NCBI RefSeq assembly: GCF_905220565.1
Contig: NC_059402.1
Span: forward strand, 3,783,501-3,847,500
Length of the DNA stretch: 64,000 bases
Reading direction: 5' to 3'
Source: Melitaea cinxia
Taxonomy: Eukaryota > Arthropoda > Insecta > Lepidoptera > Nymphalidae
The position numbers were made by a program, and so were the translations under genes. Within the stretch, counting starts at the first letter, position 1; every line of letters begins with the position of its first letter. Positions 45,301 through 56,950 of this stretch are shown piece by piece. Under the pieces are notes generated by a model. That model was given only the letters and a program-made list of their open reading frames with translations. It was not told the origin of the DNA and did no database searches.

Positions 45301-48300
45301 CCCACAGTAACTACACGTATAGTTTTGTTTATTAGGCAAATGGTCTTGCTTGTGCATATACAGCGAAGACTTGTACTGGAAGGATTTTCCGCATTCTGAA
45401 CACTCAAAAGGATGACGGCCAGGATGTCGAAGTAGGTAGTGAAGTTTTCTGTGAGATAAAAAAAAATTCAATTTTAGCATTGAAAAATAATTTTGTACTA
45501 GTGTCAATAAAATTAAATAAATATGTGACTGAGTATAAAATTAAAGTCCTAAATATTTCATTCTTTACTTTTATGTATACACACAATACTCTGATTTATT
45601 CATTTTTATTTTGTTTTAAAATCATGAGTGTCTAAACCTAAACAATATGAAATGGTGCAATATGGCTTCTTTCACCGACTTCAAAAAAAGGAGTAGAAAT
45701 TCAATTCCACTATACATTTGTCATACATTTAGAACCTACCTTTCGTCAATAGTCTGTAGCACCTCTCTACACAGCTTACATTTAAACTTGCCCGGACCGT
45801 GCACTTGTGCCATGTGCGTGCTACAAGCTCGACCACTTGTGAACTGACGTTGACAGACGTTGCAAGTAACTGGCTTGTCAGACTTCGATGCTGGGCCGTG
45901 GATCATCTATAAAACCACAATTTAGTAAATTAGTCTCAGCCCGGTATGGTATGCAACTGTATAAAAATAGGTTAGTTATCCTTTAGGAAGCCAAGTTCTT
46001 TTAATTGTAGTTTGCAAAGATAAATACAAAATGCTCTTTAGCAGTTTTGATAAATATAAAAAACTTTTTTGCAGTAGATTAATGTGGCTACAATATTCAT
46101 AAACTATAATACTTATATATTTTAATACATCAAATTTGGTTTTTTTTTTCCTTTTTTTTGAATTTTTCAGCTTTTATCTATAAAGATCCCCCATCGTCAG
46201 CCCCATCATACCCTATTTCTTACTATATCTAACTTGCTTAATGCTGTCAGTTAAAATTTTATACATAGATTTTACCTTAACGTGTAATTTAAATGATTTC
46301 CGATGGCTCAGAGGTTTATACATGCAGGAGTCCAAGGAACAATACAGTTTCCTAAGTTCAGGATGAGTTTCCTCAAAATGACTTCTCATTTCATCAACCC
46401 CTGACAGAACAATGCAGCACAAGCAGCACTTAAGTAAATACAAGCTCATTTGACCTTCCTTATCATGGTGATTTTCTATGAAATGGTGTATAAACCAAAC
46501 CTGAAAAAAACTATATAATAAAAATAATATTCTTACATCTTGATTAAGTTAGTTAGTAGTTAGTTACAAAAATGTGGCATATTTATTTATTTAATGACAC
46601 GCTAACAGTAATTCTTCTTCTTCTTCTTTTATAATTGGACTCCCATAGAAATTGCCAAAGTCTTCTAACAGTGATTGAAAATAGCACAATAGAATATTAC
46701 AATATTTGCTTTTCTACTAACTGTAATACACAGAAAAATTAAATCTAGTTAGTTACGGATATTTAAGAACACTAAAATATTGCAAAAAACATTGGTCTTA
46801 AACAAATTTAATTAATTAAATATTTATATAAAACATCAAAACATTCAAACATTCTTAACACACCTTATCACCAAATGTTTTCGAACACGGTTCACATTTA
46901 TAAAACTGATCTTTATACTTGTTAAAATGTACTCTTATCTGATGTGTTTCTCTGTCTGTCTCATTCCAAAATAGCGTCGGACAATACTTGCATTTAAAAC
47001 CCAAATGTGGACTGAAACAGTTATCATAATCCAGAGTACTCCAATGTTCTGTCAAATGTTTCCTAGTCTCTTCCCTGTTACTGAACTCTTTATCACAGAA
47101 CTGACATATCCACAGATCTTCGAAGTCCTTTAGCTCTTCATTTATATGGTTTGCCAGTTCATTGTAAGTATCAAAGGTCGTAGCACATACTCTACAAGAA
47201 AATACTGGTATTGTTTTAATACTATGTATTTTATTCATATGCGTTGTCAGAGAGAGTGCAGTTTCAAGTTTCGTTTTACACAGAGAGCATTCTGTATCTA
47301 TCAGAAAATCAGGTTTAGTTTTGTCGTATTCTATATTCGAGTTCTGAGGCATTTTATTTGAATCAATACAGAGAAGAGTCTGACGGACATAGTTAAAATA
47401 ACATTTTTCAAGAACAATCAACTCTGTCATGGTAATATCGAAATCTTCTTCACCCTTATAATCTATTGTTTCATCATTTTGACTTTGTTCATCCTTTTCA
47501 CTCATTTCATTGTCCTTTTCTTGCTTTTCCTCTGTATCACTGCTTATTTCCTGTTTAATTTCTGGTAACACAACTAGAGACGACTCCTCTTTAACTGGTT
47601 CTTCAGTCGGCGAGTCATTGACAGGTGTCTGAACAAAGCCCTTTGGTTGCAAATCAACATACCCGAGCCTTTCATGTCCTTTCAGTTGTTCATTGATAAA
47701 ACGGTCGCTGACTTCAGCTCCATTAACCAAGAATGGTGTATCTTTTCCAGCTACTATTGTAGTCAAACATTTGAGTGTAAAGTGATGGAAACCCATGTAA
47801 TGTCCAAAAAAGTTGCTGATTGCATTATCAGATTTTGAACAGAGTAAGCAGAGAAATTTGTCAGCACCTTCAAAATCGAATTCCCAGAGAAGCTCCTCAT
47901 CCTTAGAAGATACATTTGTTACACTGTGTTTTTGGAATAAGTGAGAATTGTAATGGTCATCAGCGGAAACTCTGAAATGACACAGACGGCAATGGACTAG
48001 ATTGTGCACACTTTTGAGATGCTGTCGCAAAGCTAACTCTGAAGGAAAGGTCTCGACACATTGAGAACACGGCCATGGTGTATGAAACTTTTGATGATTC
48101 CACCAAGCTTCTCTGTCCGGGACAAAGTATCTGTAACATTAATTTATTGATTATATTACACTGGTTGCAGCTTAACTATATTAATTTATCAAATGTAGAA
48201 AATTAAGAAACTTTGAACAGAATTTTGAATAAAATATAGAAGAAAGAAAGACTAACACTATTTGGATTAGTGCAAAATAAAAATATTGTTATTTATTGCA

Positions 48301-49510
48301 TAACACTGGGTACAGTCAAATTTTCCCTTCGGACAAAGGGTTTTTTTTAAAAACTACTTATATTTAAACTTAAGAAATGAAACGAGAAACATATTGCCGA
48401 TTTAGAGGCTGGTATATTTCTGAATCTCACACAGTATATTATTACATTCATGTCTCTTCAAAACAAGTCCAGGAATTAATTAATATCTACGTTTTTGTTT
48501 CATGGAATTAATTCTATGAGCTGCCCGGTGGCAATGCTATGTCAGCGGAACAGTCACGTACTAATCTAACACGGAGGTTTGGGGTGCATTCATAACTACA
48601 TTATCTAAGTTTGTAATATCATCACTTCAGCCTGTCGCAGTCCACTGCTGGACATATGTTTCCACACGTTCGCGCTAAAAAAATGGCGTAAACTCATGAG
48701 TTTTTCCTATAGTAATCACACTGGGCAGGCAGGTTGGTGACCGCAGGGCAGGTTTTGTCGCACCAAAGATGGTGCTGCCCGTCTTCGGCCTGTGTATTTG
48801 AAAGCCAGCTGTTGGACGGTTATCCCGCCATCAGACGGCTTTTTAAGTTCCAAAGTGGTATTGGAACTGTGTTATCCCTTAGTTTCCTCTTATGACACCC
48901 ACGATAAGAGAGAGGGTGGCTAAGTTCTTTACTGTCATAACCACACAGCAGAAGTTTGTAAAGTTTGTAATATACCTAATGTTAATATGGTAGCAATTTT
49001 GGAATTGTTAGCTACCATGACTCTTCTATATTTTTTTTTAATGTAAATCATAATCAGCTTATGGCGAAATAAATATTTTCATTTAATTTTAACAACTCGA
49101 TAAAGTATTAGAAAACCTATTTATGAAAATCAACTATATTCTTTATGTAACTACCTGCAAATTCCACAGAAATCCTTCTTGTGATTTAAAGCATAGTGCA
49201 TGATCATTTTCGACCTATTTATGAACCAATCGGTACATAGCAAGCAGCTGTAAGGGCCTGTTGGATTCAAATCCTTTAAATAGAGCCATACATCCAAAGG
49301 TCTAGCAATAACCACCGACGGGACGACGGTAGTTAATTTCTTTATTTTAATAGTAACACCAAGTTTTTTGAACGGTATTTCTTTCTTTTTCTTCTTTTTA
49401 GGTTCATCATCATTACTTTCCGAATATTGGTCTTCAAAACTTTCAGAGCTGTTCTTTTTGGCAGCCGCTAAAACGGAAAGGGGTTCATCGTCCGACTCGT
49501 CAGAGGCCAT
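42321..49510 (-). CDS. Multi-C2H2 zinc-finger protein (10 exons, 1,064 aa)
   Basis: Exons on the minus strand: 49510-49155, 48130-46864, 46500-46276, 45906-45740, 45448-45289, 44963-44770, 44441-44341, 44091-43981, 43856-43702, 42779-42321. All junctions are GT-AG and in frame. The N-terminus is acidic (MASDESDDEP) with a Lys run near 40. Spread along the protein are more than a dozen CxxC...H-H fingers, for example CSQC...H in exon 2, FECSECGKSFQYKSSLYMH in exon 5, ACSYCPMRF and YRCAHCPRAF in exon 6, and CLYCGQTF in exon 7. An acidic insert occupies roughly residues 265-320. The C-terminus is acidic and carries IKQE and VKIE, SUMO-acceptor-like sites. It is most likely a nuclear DNA-binding regulator. 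I cannot name an orthologue. Exon 6 ends in a tandemly duplicated stretch described separately. Confidence 0.88.
42965..43267 (+). mobile_element. 'Ctagctgacccggcgaactt' repeat, copy 2
   Basis: Nearly identical to 11998-12291, from 'ctagctgacccggcgaactt' to 'tcatttttatattatagata', apart from a longer homopolymer and a few base changes. It lies in the last intron of the zinc-finger gene. Confidence 0.7.
43498..43600 (+). mobile_element. 'Gtcggcaaacaagcgtacgg' repeat, partial copy
   Basis: Starts 'aggtcggcaaacaagcaaac' and continues 'agcccacctgctaattagcg', then diverges. It is an old 5' fragment in a zinc-finger gene intron. Confidence 0.45.
44539..44842 (-). repeat. 123-bp tandem duplication spanning a zinc-finger exon end and its splice donor
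   Basis: Copies at 44539-44661 and 44662-44784 are identical over 123 bp. The original exon sequence (44785-44842) is the start of a third. Each unit contains one C2H2 finger half (YRCAHCPRAFADKGACTAH) and 42 bases beginning with gtacgg and ending with gacag. The true exon-6 donor is at 44769/44768 and the duplicate donor at 44646/44645. Since 123 is divisible by three, use of the second donor adds 41 residues in frame. The most distal copy is cut before its donor and runs into TAA. Confidence 0.9.
45668..45702. repeat. AACCGACTTC element end fragment
   Basis: 'caccgacttcaaaaaaagga' and 'gtagaaattcaattc' match an outer end of the family. It lies about 40 bases beyond the donor of zinc-finger exon 4. 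Confidence 0.4.
48621..48951 (-). mobile_element. ATGATG-tailed retroelement, inverted copy
   Basis: The plus strand reads 'cttcagcctgtcgcagtcca', 'gcccgtcttcggcctgtgta' and ends 'aaccacacagcag', the reverse of the family. An 'aagtttgtaa' repeat occurs on both sides (48607 and 48952 regions), a likely target-site duplication. It is more diverged than the copies in VWA8 and lies in the first zinc-finger gene intron. Confidence 0.75.
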
Positions 49511-49869
49511 TTGAAAAACTTACTAGCTAAGTTATATATGCTATAAAATTATTAGTATTTTTATCTTAATTCACATATTTTTCTTAAATATGTATCAGTT
49601 ATCACATATGAAAATTAGAGAATATTCAACGAGGAAATACTAAATGTGTACTGTTGATTGATTGATACGTTTAATCAATTAATGGCTTTCAGAATGTGTA
49701 CCATAGAGTAGAATAAATATTATAAGGAATAGAGAACCATCTCTACCCAAAAAAATGCCTCCCTAATTGAAGCGACGCCACTGCCATCTGATATTTGGTT
49801 CAAGAACTAATGAATGTCAAAAACCTATATATAGGTATACATTATAGATAAATGACGATGGTCTAGTGT

Positions 49870-50705
49870 AGTCGTGGGTCGTAACGTCTTATATGTGTAA
49901 TCGGTTATACGTAGTTTCGTGGATACGCGTAACTAGTTTTGAAACTGCTTATTTTTCGTAGCTAGTTATTTTTGTATACAGCATCAGTTACTACGTTATA
50001 TTACTTTTGTTTGTATTATGGTTATGAAGTAGTTATATGTTATAAATTGTAACACATATGAATGCCGTTACGTACGTTAATATTGATGGATAGTATAATC
50101 AAATTAACTTCATACTTTATTCGGCTTACGACTGGCTGCAAAACGTGTTATTTAAATTCATTTTTTGATTTTTGTATAGACATAATAATCGATGCAGGCG
50201 TATTTAGAAGTTCGTTTGATTTTATGTACAGCTTTTAATTATTTTTCGAGATACATACTCGTACATTATAATTAAAAATACAACAAAAACCCACACTTTT
50301 TAGTATATACTTCAACGCGAGACAAGTAAATTCGAAAATATTTAAAAAGAAACACGACCGAAATTAAAACTTCTTTAAAAAACTGTACATATTAAAATTA
50401 ACTTAAGCTCATAGTAATTGCGTACAAAATCGCATGAGCATATTCGAAAACAAAGATGCACCTATAGTACTTATAGCCATCTCTTTTTATCCTACGCGTA
50501 AGCGTATCTGCGTATTGTGTTACGTTATTAGGCAAAACTCTTATGCGCCGGTCGTTGTGTCAAGTTTTTGATAAAACTGCGTACGTAAAAAAACTGCTTA
50601 CGTAAAATAATCGTTACATTTGTATCGGCGAAACTACGTACATGGTTATAAGCTTCGTAACTAGTTACTGAAACCGATTACGTTAAATAACGCCCAACGC
50701 TAGTC
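49870..50705. repeat. Possible element with imperfect inverted ends
   Basis: The left side ('gggtcgtaacgtcttatatg', 'gtaatcggttatacgtagtt', 'gataccgcgtaactag' type blocks) and the reverse complement of the right side ('gggcgttatttaacgtaatc', 'ggtttcagtaactagttacg', 'gtacgtagtttcgccgatac') share blocks in the same order. The interior has no gene. The ends are not defined. Confidence 0.3.
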
Positions 50706-50814
50706 TAGTGGGTACGGGCTCAGCTCTTTAGTGAGAGGTTTGGGTTCGATCCTAACCGGATCAGGGGTCTGAAATGGGTTTTTCATTATGTAAAAATGAA
50801 CAAAAAACAAACGA

Positions 50815-50820
50815 TTTATT
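50815..50820 (-). terminator. Polyadenylation signal overlapping the THAP-gene stop codon
   Basis: On the minus strand the gene ends GAA TAA AT, so the stop TAA lies within an AATAAA hexamer. If used, the 3' untranslated region would be only a few tens of bases. Confidence 0.45.
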
Positions 50821-53800
50821 CTGTATTTTTATTATATTTTTTATGTTTCTTAAAATATAAATAAGCTAACAACTTAAGTTCATCATCACTATTTTCATCG
50901 TATCTTATTTTTCCCTTAAGTATGCGATTTATTGAGCGACACCAGCTATAAATTAAAACTTTAATAGTGATGTCCACAAAATAGGCTTTTAAATCTGCTT
51001 GATGTGTGGTACACGTAAATGGATATTTTATGAGTGTATCACACATCATTTTAATATTTTTTTGCAGGCCATATTTTGGTACATCTTTTTTTAGAAATGA
51101 ACATGTAATACTTTGTATTTCCTTGAATACCTCTATCACATTTTTATTCGGATAGCATAACCATTTATTTCTTTTGTTAAACTCTTTTGCTCTTATTAAC
51201 GCGTTTCCTTCAACTTCACATTTTTCATTTAAATTACTTTTACAAATTTTACATAATTTGGTTATTTTTCTAAAACATTTGGCAACCACCCAGCCACAAA
51301 CATAATTACTTTGACCTTTGTCTTCTTCTGTTGTTGAATGTAAGGTTTCTAGGTTAAATGTGAAGTTGTCGATTTTGTCTTCGGGTATATCAGAGCTAGG
51401 TTTTTCTGTGAGAAAGAAATCTATTGTCTGGAGACACTTATTTTTATCTTCCTCACAGTTCGACCGTATGGAATGTGGCGCATTGTAGTTATTTAACAAT
51501 AGAGATTTGTACGCACCTTCAAAGGCGATAGTATTTGGCGCCACATTTCTTACCCCATAGCTTCTAATATTCCCGAAAAAATTTTCTATTGGATCCTGAT
51601 TAAGGTTACGCGTTAATAACGTGTCAAAAGAGTATTTTTGATTGAGGATTTTCCAAACATTTTGAATTCCTTCTAACGTAGTAATGAAATTTGTAACTGA
51701 TGGTACATTTAACTCAATAAATCTCACCTCTTCTTCACAATTTTTTTCTTTAAGAAATTTTACTGTTTTGAACATTTTTATAGCTTCTTGCCAGAGCAAA
51801 TGGTGAGGGGAATTCCTTTTTACACTTCCCCTAAATGTTTTCCCATTGGGAATATGAAATGTGCTGCTGTTTAGTGAGTCAAAAACTTTATCCAACATTA
51901 GTACCAGGGGAATTAGGTCACGACATTCCGTAGTCAAATCACCTCTAGCAGTCAAGTGTTCAGCCGCCGCAGCTACGCTTTGGCTGAACACTTGAGCTGC
52001 AGGCTTTACCTTCATTTTATTAATTTTTTCCTTAATAATATGTTCGTCGGTAAGTCGATGTGCGACCCTTAATTCCCCATATGGCTTGTCAGCAGCATAC
52101 AATTTTTCAAAATACTCCCACTTAATAATTTTTTTAATATTGAATTTGTCTGTATATATCAAATCTTTTTTTAATAAATTATTCCTTATGCCCTTTAATA
52201 AATGTGGGGGATCGTAAAGAGGAATTATCAATTCATTATTAATTTTAAAATGATTAAATCGATATTCACAACCCCTCCGCATATACTCTGACTTTGTATC
52301 CTCCACCAGACTATTTATTGCACTTACATTAACTGTGCCTTGATCACACACTGTGCACAAAACATGCAAACCAGTGGCTTGAATATTTTTAATTACATCA
52401 TATAACATATGTTTTAGCTCATCTTTTCTTAAACCATTTGTAAAATAATAAGCCACTGGTTGCTTGTAATTGGCTTTAATGCCTTTAATCATAAAGACTA
52501 ATACACGATCTGCAAATTTGTTGGAATCATTATTTGCAAAACCTTTTAATTCATCCTGACTTGCATCATAATGAATTTCAGGGGTAATCGACATTTCATC
52601 GAAAATCAGCGAGCATATCTTTTTATCATCGTTGATAGAGAGTACTGTCTGTTTAATTTTATCAAAAATTATCTTATTAATTCCTGGTCTTAATTTTACA
52701 GATGATAGAAGGAGTTTTAAGGACTTTTTTGATGGAAGTACAAATTGCTTTGAAAGCAAGGAGTAGCATTTTGCACTTCTTTTAAAAAATGATAGTGACA
52801 TAATTTTCTCTTCCATCGTAAAACGACGCCCTTTTGGATTTTTCAAGCTTTCTCTAAATTGCATCATCGTAAAAACTTTTGCAGGATTTGTCATATTTTT
52901 CGTAATTTTCTGAAAAGCTCTATTCTGGCTCATTTTTTGTGCGTTTTCTAGCTTCGCCTTAAAGTTTAAGCCACGTTTTCGAAGCCTCAAAATTTCCTGT
53001 TTTAAGCTCTTGATTTCTCTTGGGATTTCTTTATGTGCAAGTTTTTTACCTAAAAAAAAAAAACAATTTAAAATAGTGTCAATATTTATTACTTGACTTT
53101 TACTCAAGAAAATTGTTTCACCCAGACAACACCTATATATTATAGAAGTAAGGTAGAAGAAAAAGACTCAATTTTTTATTTAACTTGTTGTGTCACAAAA
53201 TAAATAAGGTTATGTTGAACTTTAGGATTGCTTAGTTGATTTCCTTGAAAGCTTTTTATTTTTGAAATTAATTTGAAAAGTAACAACTGGAAAAGATGGA
53301 CACATTTTTTGTAAAGATTTGTGTACAAGTAGTTAAGTTTTGGGCTGCTAAATATGTTAAGTAGTATCTAATTTATTCGGGAGAAAATTTAAGGCAGTAA
53401 TACTTGTTTACAATCTATTTTTAATTTCCTATAATCTGTAAAAGCAATCCTATTAATCTACTGGATACAATAAGTAAAAATGTCAGACCTGTGATGTAAA
53501 TATTTTTGTGGTAGTCATCGTCGTCACTAATTAATGTCAATATGTAATAATTCAACACTTGATGCTGAATCAAATTAATAGCTATTTTAATAGTTAATAA
53601 AAATACTCACTCGGTTTAATAGATCCCAATTGATTTGTACAATAATTGTGTTCGCCTAAAATAGTTACAGCCGAAAGTACAGCTGATTGACCAGTAGGTT
53701 TAACTGAAAATTAAAATAATATAGTTAAAATTTAATTTCTAAATTATATAATTAGTAGCCTTGTCCCCAAGAAAAGAAACAATGGGATATTGTTTAAGTC

Positions 53801-55613
53801 AGGTCAGTCAGTCAGTCCCTTTAACGCACCCCATTCTTTTCGCATTTTTAATATTGGTAAGTTATACCACTATTTAGCTTAATCATGGAAATACTTATAT
53901 GAAACATACACCGTAAATAAAACAAAATGTCGACCGAAGTTAAAAATACTTACTAAAAATAAAAAGGAAAATAATAATAATCATAAATACATACCTATTT
54001 TCATAGGACATCCCTCTCTGGATTGATCATTATCATTTATTACTTCCATATCACTATCTGTAAAAAAAATAAAAAATACTTAAATAATCTAGATTCTAGG
54101 TCAACAATAATAATAAATTACTGAACACAATTCTTATTTACTTTCTTAATGATAAACTAATTTAATTTAATAAAAAATATATTTATATTTAGCAGCTTGT
54201 AGAAGAAGCAGGTTAAATAGAATTATTTAAATATACCAATTATTATTTTACAGTTTACAGAAATGAGATCAAAACTGACTTTATTGTTTCTCTAAAACTA
54301 AAATTTTGATCTATTTGATTTTTTAATTATTATTATTTTTCTTTTAATTTCGAGCAAGATCTGTGTACTAGCCCTCTGAGAAAATATTAATGATGAGAGA
54401 GAGAGATTGAGAGATGGAGGTATCTTTCAATATAAGAAATTTCAATTCTAATTAAATTTATTATTATTCTTGAAACATCTTTTATGATTTCATTTAAATA
54501 AATACCTTTTTCTATCTGGTTGCTCGTTGTTTGAACTGTTAATTGAGATGCCAATAAATTTTCATCAAATTTATTACACCACGCTGCAAGTAAGAAAATC
54601 CATAAATTAATTAATTTATTGAGATTTCATAGTTAATTGACTGTTATTGAAACTTTACCCATTTCTGTGGTTAACGAAGTTAATGTCAAATTTACAAAAT
54701 ATTATTACAATTTAGAAGGCAAAAATATATAGAAAATTATTTAATGTCATAATTTTGACTGAAGATTTATTTACGATGATAGCAAACTATACGATTATTA
54801 TGATTGCTATACATTTGTGTATAAACAATTATAACATGATCTTTTGAACTGTGCACTTTATGACGTCACAGTGAAAATATTAATCCTATAATATATTAGG
54901 TACTTATTTTTTTATCTACAAAATGTATTTGAGTCTAAATCTTAATCTCTGAACAATAGGCTTACACAGAATATATGTCAGTTTTATACCTATTTTATCT
55001 GTAAGTATCCTTTTCTTTTCTTGTGTAGTATTACTATATTTAGGTTAAGACACTCATAAGCCTGTTTACATTCTGACCTATGTGTCTTTACAAGTACATG
55101 TGTACAAAAAAATAGTACTTACTTGGTAGATGCAGGGAAGGCACGGCTAGAGCTGATAAGCGATTGTTTCTGTTTCGGTCTTTGCTGGTGAAATGGATGT
55201 CACATACTCTTTTGTTCTTGTACTTTAAATGATCTTCAGGTCTTTCTAATTTCCCTCCCACAATAAACACCCAAGCTTTAAATTGCTCAGGAAATTTTGT
55301 AAAGTTAGGAAAACGATGAAGTGAAGATCCTTCTGTAAATACACAAAAAAAAACTCTAATTACTTTAAACAAGTAATAATTCATTTCATTTTTTCGGAAT
55401 CTATAAAGAAGAAGTAACCATCGATATAGAATCAAACATACCAAACATTCAACGAGCCTCACTTGAATAATGGAAAATAGAAACTAGGTCGTATTTTAAG
55501 CTCTGTGTATAATTAATTATTATTTATCGTAATAAATGGACCATGAGTAAATAATATAATGACATAAAAATCTAGTACTTACCATTCCGAACGCAACCAA
55601 GTACACAACGCAT
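50816..55613 (-). CDS. THAP9/P-element-type transposase (6 exons, 902 aa)
   Basis: Exons on the minus strand: 55613-55583, 55332-55123, 54583-54506, 54057-53995, 53703-53611, 53049-50816. All are GT-AG and in frame. Residues 1-80 form a THAP zinc finger: start MRCVLGC, a W in the FKAWV block, VCDIHF, and the AVPSLHLP ending. A basic, leucine-spaced coiled coil follows at about 168-195. The long last exon is a P-element-type transposase core with FDEM (D309), CDQG (D394), DPPHLLKGIRNN and DPIENFFG (E647), so a complete candidate DDE triad is kept. THAP9 and P transposase cut DNA through a DDE catalytic site and bind GTP. Terminal inverted repeats were not found by eye. The complete coding sequence with five introns fits either a domesticated THAP9-like gene or a recent P-like element. 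Confidence 0.88.
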
Positions 55614-56950
55614 TTTGTGGAATTATACATACAACTACACTATACTTTTAAAAACAAGCGTCCAAGTCGCCAAAAAAAAGAACTAAACTAAAATTAGTAA
55701 AATCTAAAAAGCGTCTTTTCGCGGAATGTTTAAAACAGAAATACAGAGCGTAATTTCGCACTAGTGAAAACGACATAAAGGCTTAAGCGGAGGAATTTTA
55801 ACTCAACTCAACGCTAAGCAAACAGAACGTGGGTTAATTCACAAACACAATACACAAAACACAAAAAGATGCGTAAGCGCAATGTACTTGTGACTGTAAG
55901 TTGTGGCAAGTCGGCATTTTTTGAAGCCATTTTAAATTCCTTTGTATCGCTTTCGGACGTTAGGTAACGCCATCTATGAACAGTTATTATAAAGTAATAA
56001 AACGTGTTGTCTTGTTCCAAAAAGTAGATGTCAGTAGTATAGACGGAACTAAAGCTGTCAAAATAAGATGTTTTAACTGTGACCCCCCTGATGTGTACTA
56101 ACGCTGTCAAAAACAAACACTTCATAGATAACACAGATATCAATCAATACAAGTTTTGACCATAGAGCAAAAATATAACCGAGACAGCGAAAACAATATA
56201 GCTTATATCTATTTGTTCTTAATTTATATTGTTCCCTTAAAAACATTTAAAAAACAGTAATACCAGTACAGTTTTATAAAATAAATACAATTATCTAACT
56301 TACAATATTTGTTGCAATTTCGTTTTACGTATTAAGTGATATCAGTAGAATTGAAACTCATCACTAATAATAATAAAATTATAATTTAACTCTTAGACCA
56401 AACGTACAATACTTTTTTAGTACCTAATTATTATTTTCAATAAGATTCTTTGGATTGGTATAAATTATATCACCTTGTAAATGAGTAACTTCCCGAGAAA
56501 TAAAGTTGTATGAAATATTTTATAAAAAAAAGTTCTATCGTGGCAGCCATTTTATAGATATTAATTTGTCTATGCCAAGAGCCAAAGAAAGGTGAAGCTA
56601 AACAAAAGGGTAGCATGTAGATAGCATTTGCTAAATTAATAGTGAAATATAAGAAAAACATAAAATATTAATAGTAATAATACAATGTGAGTGCGTGACT
56701 TTAATTATCACAGTGAATGTACATCGTATGTGTTAATAAATTGAAGTATAATGCATCCTGTAATGGTGGCCATTAGGAGTAATAATTATGTGTATTGGCA
56801 TACTTACGGTCGTACAGACCATCAATGATATTAAAACTGAATTATAGTGTACGTTAATGTTAAATTTAGAGAAAACACTATGTAAAGTTTAAGTGTTTAT
56901 GTTATGTGAGTGAGAGATAATAACCAGTGTCAATAACAATTACTTATATC
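55614..56950. promoter_or_regulatory. Divergent intergenic region between the THAP gene and Atrophin
   Basis: The two start codons face away from each other across 1,337 bases. There is no convincing reading frame or recognised repeat. Both promoters must lie here unless upstream exons were missed, so a shared bidirectional promoter is possible; no specific site is assigned. An in-frame TAA at 56921 bounds the Atrophin frame. Confidence 0.45.

Noticed and set aside
50700..50770. tRNA-like stretch with 'gggttcgatcctaaccgg'
   Set aside because: A B-box-like motif is present, but the acceptor and anticodon stems could not be folded, so no tRNA gene is called.
56927..56950. Upstream extension of the Atrophin frame by eight codons
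   Set aside because: It would start at GTG, immediately after an in-frame TAA; the ATG at 56951 has the better context.
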